From Brachyhypopomus gauderio (lineage: Eukaryota > Chordata > Actinopteri > Gymnotiformes > Hypopomidae), in contig NC_135222.1 of the NCBI RefSeq assembly GCF_052324685.1, positions 6,268,914 through 6,332,913 of the forward strand: a stretch of DNA of 64,000 nucleotides, given 5' to 3'. The notes under the pieces are model-generated. The model had not been told where the DNA came from. It did no database searches and worked only from the letters and a program-made list of their open reading frames with translations. Positions 59,373-64,000 of the stretch are shown in pieces. The translations under genes and the position numbers were made by a program. Position 1 is the first letter of the stretch. Every line of letters starts with the position of its first letter.

Positions 59373-61978
59373 CTCGTGCAGTCTCCTCAGAGATGAGATT
59401 ACAGACAGAGCAATTCAATGTGACTGTACCAGTAGGTTTACAACATGCTTTGAGAAAAAATGTTTCATGTGTATGTTTGTAGTTTTGCATGCATGCCAAC
59501 TTCCCCTCCTTGTTACAAATCAGACTGGATCAGACTAGAGTATTGTCAGTATTCTTTAGTAAAATTAATTTTTTTTATTATTTCTACATATAACAAACCA
59601 CATATGTAACTTATGGTGACCTAATGATCATTTTGTCTTAAATGCTGCCTTTGAGAGGATGCTAAATCCCATTTCACTGTTGTTACATTGTTCTTGACAC
59701 TGTTTCTTCAGCGACAATAAAGACTATTCTATTCTATTTTATTCTATTCTATTCTGTTTTAGTAATTACTACATTGGCTGCTTAAATAAATACGACAGCA
59801 AGAATGAAATTGAAAAACAACTTTTCGCAAGAAATAGAACAAACTCCATTTAGAGGATCAGTCCTCTCACCCTGCAGCTGCATTTGAAATAAAAACTCCT
59901 AAACTGAATGGCATCAGTTCTATTCAGCTGAGGTACCCTGTATACAGGGTGTGATTTATCAGTGAGGTCCAACAGTCTCTTGCTGTAGCAGCACAGAATT
60001 CTGGTCCAATCACTGTGTGCTCCTTCACATTAATCTTTACACTTTATATGTAAAACCTTGTTTAGATCTGACCCACCTGTACTCTGAATTATTCTTAAAT
60101 TCAGTATTATTATTACTTGAATTTTATCTTAATCTTATTTAAGACTGACTGTGTTATTGTCATAATCCCATTTTTTTTATTTCTTTCAATTTATTTATTT
60201 TAATTAACTCATATTCTATTCCTTTAAAATTTTGTTTTAAATTTTATTTATTATACTTTTTGGCCTTCCCAAGGTGATAGACCTCCGGTCATAATAAGCT
60301 TCTTTCTTTTCTTGTGTAAAACACAATCTCCAGTGTGTATGAACGGTGCTGTATGAACAAACCTGCCTTGACTCTGAACCCAAAGGCTCGTTTCAGGGAG
60401 GCGACTGAATAAACTGCAGTGGAGACAAGATCTAGGTTTTTATTTGTGTATTATTTGGTAATCATGACATAACCAATAAAAGTTGTATTGGTAAAGTATT
60501 GTATTGTATTGTGTTGTAATAAAACTTTCACATTTCCTATAGTTCACTAAACTCCAGTTTGCACACGATAAACTGAAGAATGTTTGTAGTTGATCAGTAG
60601 AAGGTCAAAGGTTGAGGGAGCGTCAGAATCAGGGCTGTATATTATGGCTTGCTGAGATCAGTTTTAATGCTGCTGTCAACCTCTTAGCACTGCACACACT
60701 CCAGTGGTAAAGGCGGTGAGGAACAGAAAGATCAGGCATGAGTCTTGTAAGCTCTGCCCTGGTCGGATGGGTTTATGTTTATGTATGCCTCTCTGCTTCT
60801 GACTATCAGCTACACACACCCTAATCCAACAGAGAAGAGTGGGCAGCTCAAAAGAATAGCATTCACTATTTAAAATGTGGAAAATATCCATATATGAGCT
60901 GATATGGGTAACAGTTTGTTAGCTTAACCTTTTGTCCTTACTCAAAACATATCACAGGACTGCATATCATTTTTGCGAGGTATTGATCTGTCAACCAAGA
61001 ATGATACCACACTAAGGCAAATGTTCGCTACAGATAACCAGAGTCGGTTTTTACCAACATTGCACTCCTGTTTTTTTACCTGCTTAAATTCTGTAAGAAA
61101 CCACCCAAAGTGTTTTCTTTATTTTATGTTTTTTTCTGTCTTCTATTGTTCTCCAGTGAGGTCTCTGAGTGGAACTGGAGTTCCAGATGTGACCCTGAAA
61201 AGGGAAAAGGGAAAAATGTCTGGCTGCTGTCCAGAAATGATCTCACGTTCTTTCTCAAGGCATCACCAAAAAAACAACCAGTACCAGGAGTACTGCTGAA
61301 AGACACACAAAAGAAGCCTTGCACCCACAGACCCCCACCCACAGGGGAGAAGAAGAGAGCACTCACATACTACACCATAAACCAGATCTCTAATACTTTA
61401 CTAGAAAGAAGGCAAAAAAATTTTAGAAAACAAGGCAAAACAATGGATTCTGCATCCAGGCCTGGGATTTGTAATAATCGAAGTACCTGGCTACACCTTC
61501 CACATAAGCTGTAACAGTCACGGAGGATAAATCTGTCAAGAACAGGAATCTCACTCAACCTTAAGCTCCCACTCCTAGTGGGAATTACTTCTGCCTTTGT
61601 GCCACATTAGTGGGTAAGATTAGCTGAGACTCACCTCTGAGTCACTGTATAAACACTGCTCCACCCCATCTGTACCTTTACCCTGTGTGCAGGTGTGTTC
61701 AAGCAGTGAGAAGGGCAGAGACTCATTAGATGAACCACAGTGTGTTTATTAAACAGCGATTCTGCCCGATTTCTAAAATGATGGTTATGTCCAATGGGAA
61801 AGTTCTTACACACTATCATAGGGACAGGCCTATGCAGGCATGGATACACACATAATTGTCATGGCAGCACCTATTATAATGAAGGATTGAACCACACCCG
61901 TGAGACCTGAATTCTCCCATTTTCTGTTTAGTCTACACATTCACATGTATAACATTTAGTGCATGCTTTAATCTAGAG
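59372..61978. other. Intergenic region upstream of the keratin gene
   Basis: No convincing gene. It includes an (ATTCT)n tract after GACAATAAAG (59715-59757), which looks like the 3' tail of a retroelement, and a short (GTATT)n at 60495-60515. Small open frames near 60973-61514 lack any recognised domain and look accidental. Confidence 0.5.
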
Positions 61979-62311
61979 CAGGGGTGGCCAACCCGCGGCT
62001 CGCGAGCCGCATGCGGCTCTTTGCCTGGTTTCATGCGGCTCCCCAGCCGGTCCGCGGGCTCACCTGCACAAACGGGGCGACACACTGCTACATTTTCGTG
62101 GTGCGCGGTTAGTTTACAAGCCTAGCGAGCCGCTAATACTTTTAAAACCGGCGTAGTGGAAAACACGCATTTGACTGTCTTCACAGCTAATAATTTACAC
62201 TCGCCACCCCCCCCCGCTCAACAGATTACACTCGCCCATGTACGATGTGGCTCTTTGCCGTAACACAGTAAGAAAAGTGGCTCTTGGTCTATGACGGGTT
62301 GGCCACCCCTG
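61979..62311. mobile_element. 333-bp hAT-type MITE
   Basis: Ends CAGGGGTGGCCAACCCG and GGGTTGGCCACCCCTG are inverted repeats. A perfect 8-bp duplication ATCTAGAG flanks them (61971-61978 and 62312-62319). The internal sequence is GC-rich with GCGGCTCTTTGCC-type motifs at both ends and no open frame of note. Confidence 0.93.
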
Positions 62312-62542
62312 ATCTAGAGCAACTTGCAAATGTGCATTTAGTTGTCTACTCACAGTATCTTTAGTTAGTACAAATAGGCTAGAATAGGTATAAAATAACC
62401 CCTTAACCAAGACGGCTAGAACCAAGTAAAAAAAAACTATTAAATTCAGGAGTACTCGCTGAACAAGGCAAATATAAGTGCAAATAAAATCTGCTTCAAA
62501 GTATTTTAGTTCAGATTAGGATTATTTAAGGTGCTTTTCAAA

Positions 62543-62697
62543 CAGGGCCGAAGTGGGACACTTTTTCAGCCCGGGAGTTTCATGCCAAAATCCGGCCCAA
62601 AATTATTTTCCCCTCCCAATCGGCCCAAACTAGAGATTGACATGAGCCGGCCCATCGGGAATCCTCCCGAATCTCCCGATTAGCCACTCCGGCTCTG
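62543..62697. mobile_element. 155-bp hAT-type MITE
   Basis: Ends CAGGGCCGAAGTGG and CCACTCCGGCTCTG are imperfect inverted repeats (two mismatches in 14). The flanks TTTTCAAA at 62535-62542 and 62698-62705 are a perfect 8-bp duplication. Confidence 0.9.
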
Positions 62698-62705
62698 TTT
62701 TCAAA

Positions 62706-64000
62706 TAAACAATTCTTCCATCAGCATTTGAAGACAGTGAGACACTATGCTGCTTGCATAGCCAGTGGAAGTTCATTCTACCGGTTGAGTGCTATAGGAG
62801 TTGTCTTTCGTAAATCATGAAAGATAGCAGGTCAAGTCGGGCATCACATAGGAGCGTACTGGTCCATTTTTGGCCTTTTAGGGAAATGTAGTTTAAAATT
62901 GATACAAATTAAGTGAAATGCGTAAGGTTGTGGGAAAACGCTACATTCTGGTTCACGGTCCTGGCATTCGTAGGAGGACGTGCCAAAAGAGAGAGCTGAA
63001 GTCGTCCAGTCAGGTGATGACAGAGAATGAACAAACACTTGGGTGGCAACCATGGAGAGAAAAGGGCAAATTCTCAGAGCGCTGAAGACTAGAAACATGC
63101 AGAACTGAAGCAAGCTGGATTAGACTGATTTAGAAAACACTTAAAAATAACTGCCTGTAAAACAAATAAGTCATTAGCATTGTGTAAACATGCAAATTGT
63201 GAATCTGTGGATTTTAAGCAACTTTTCAAATGGTAAAAAAAACTAACAGTGAACTTAAACAGGCAGGCATGCTAACAGTCTAGTGTATGACCTGCCTGCT
63301 CTACGTTAATTCATGAGCCACGCCTCATAATGCTTAAGGGGGAGGCTGAATTCACACTCCTCTGAACTGTAATATTATCTTCACTTGAAAGATACTGTTG
63401 CATTTGTGCATGTGAAGATCTGTAAAATCTCATGGTGAAGGTTATTATTTACCATTTTACATGTTCCTGTGAAAGTTTCTACTATCATTCTGTGCATTGG
63501 CTGGAACTGACATCTCTGCTGTATTGCATCAATCCGTTTCTTGCTTATTGTTTTGTTGGTCGATACCGTTGCTCATGACAACAAGATGCGTAAGATACCA
63601 GCTTTTCAGTTTCAGGCCAGTGTAAAAACCTACGTTAAAATGCAATCTGGCAAAAAGCCAAATATCATTGTGTTCCCATGCTGTCAAGTGTATGCTGATA
63701 TGGCCACACCCCCTCCCCCCACCTTGTCCCAGGCTGGGTTCCTGTGGGGTGAAAAGTAAGCTCAGGTATGAGTGTGCAGGCCAGGAGATGAAGGGCACCA
63801 TTGTTCAATACCTGGCAAGGCTCCCTCTCTGAGCAAGGAAGGTGTCAGACTTTCCTATTTTGCCCGTCTGTTTGGAACCTGTAGCGCGCCTCTGTAAGAA
63901 GTGTGAAAATTCTTCACATGGAAACCACACGTATGGCTTTCAAAGGAATTCATTCGTTTGCAGTGCATGGATGCGCATAAAATGATAAATAAATAACAGA
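62706..64000. other. Right-edge intergenic sequence, nothing recognised
   Basis: No exon with consistent splice sites, RNA gene or transposon end was recognised. Open frames here are short and composition-driven. Confidence 0.45.

Noticed and set aside
60973-61514. Overlapping open frames of 108 and 134 residues
   Set aside because: No domain, no splice or promoter support, and composition like the surrounding intergenic DNA.
62844-63801. Small minus-strand open frames near the right edge as genes
   Set aside because: No recognisable domain, conserved motif or consistent splice sites.

Overview
The window is nuclear DNA of a ray-finned (teleost) fish. Evidence: spliced vertebrate genes with short introns, a 7SL (SRP) RNA array, and teleost-type transposons (Tc1-like, BEL/Pao, LINE fragments with TTGA-type tails, many small hAT elements, long CA and TC microsatellites). 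I cannot name the species.

Layout. (1) 311-16266, plus strand: the 3' part of a myomesin gene, closest in sequence to MYOM2. It has 26 exons encoding five Fn3 and five Ig domains and a Ser/Pro/Thr-rich tail. Its introns hold a LINE fragment, a dead Tc1-like element and a nested stack of transposons. (2) 17654-19890, minus: lgsn (lengsin), convergent with myom2. (3) 22320-23901, plus: ptp4a1 (PRL-1 phosphatase), complete. (4) 25706-37829, minus: a complete 32-exon short-form collagen IX alpha-1 gene, with no NC4 exons visible upstream. (5) 38924-43247, plus: hyls1, a centriole/cilium gene, with a 1.5-kb acidic in-frame exon. (6) 43393-46796, minus: mrpl4, convergent with hyls1. (7) 47745-48323, minus: the C6orf120 homologue, a single coding exon. 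(8) 49325-53080, plus: three tandem 7SL RNA copies, the first spacer split by a 1.6-kb hAT element. (9) 56091-59071, minus: an eight-exon type I keratin. From there to the right edge I see no gene, only repeats including two hAT miniature elements.

The genes do not form one pathway. myom2 is a sarcomere M-band protein, lgsn a lens pseudo-enzyme, col9a1 a cartilage and eye collagen, hyls1 centriolar, mrpl4 mitoribosomal, and the keratin cytoskeletal. In human, LGSN, PTP4A1 and COL9A1 lie together on 6q, so that block looks like conserved synteny.

Exon boundaries were read by eye. They were accepted when splice sites, reading phase and summed coding length agreed: myom2 3359 nt in phase, ptp4a1 522, col9a1 2064, hyls1 2607, mrpl4 906, keratin 1287, lgsn 1920. 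The most unusual points are the acidic phase-1/1 cassette exon in hyls1, the 7SL array with a perfect CTCF-like motif 47 nt before each RNA, and the NC4-less col9a1 head-to-head with hyls1. No database search was possible.
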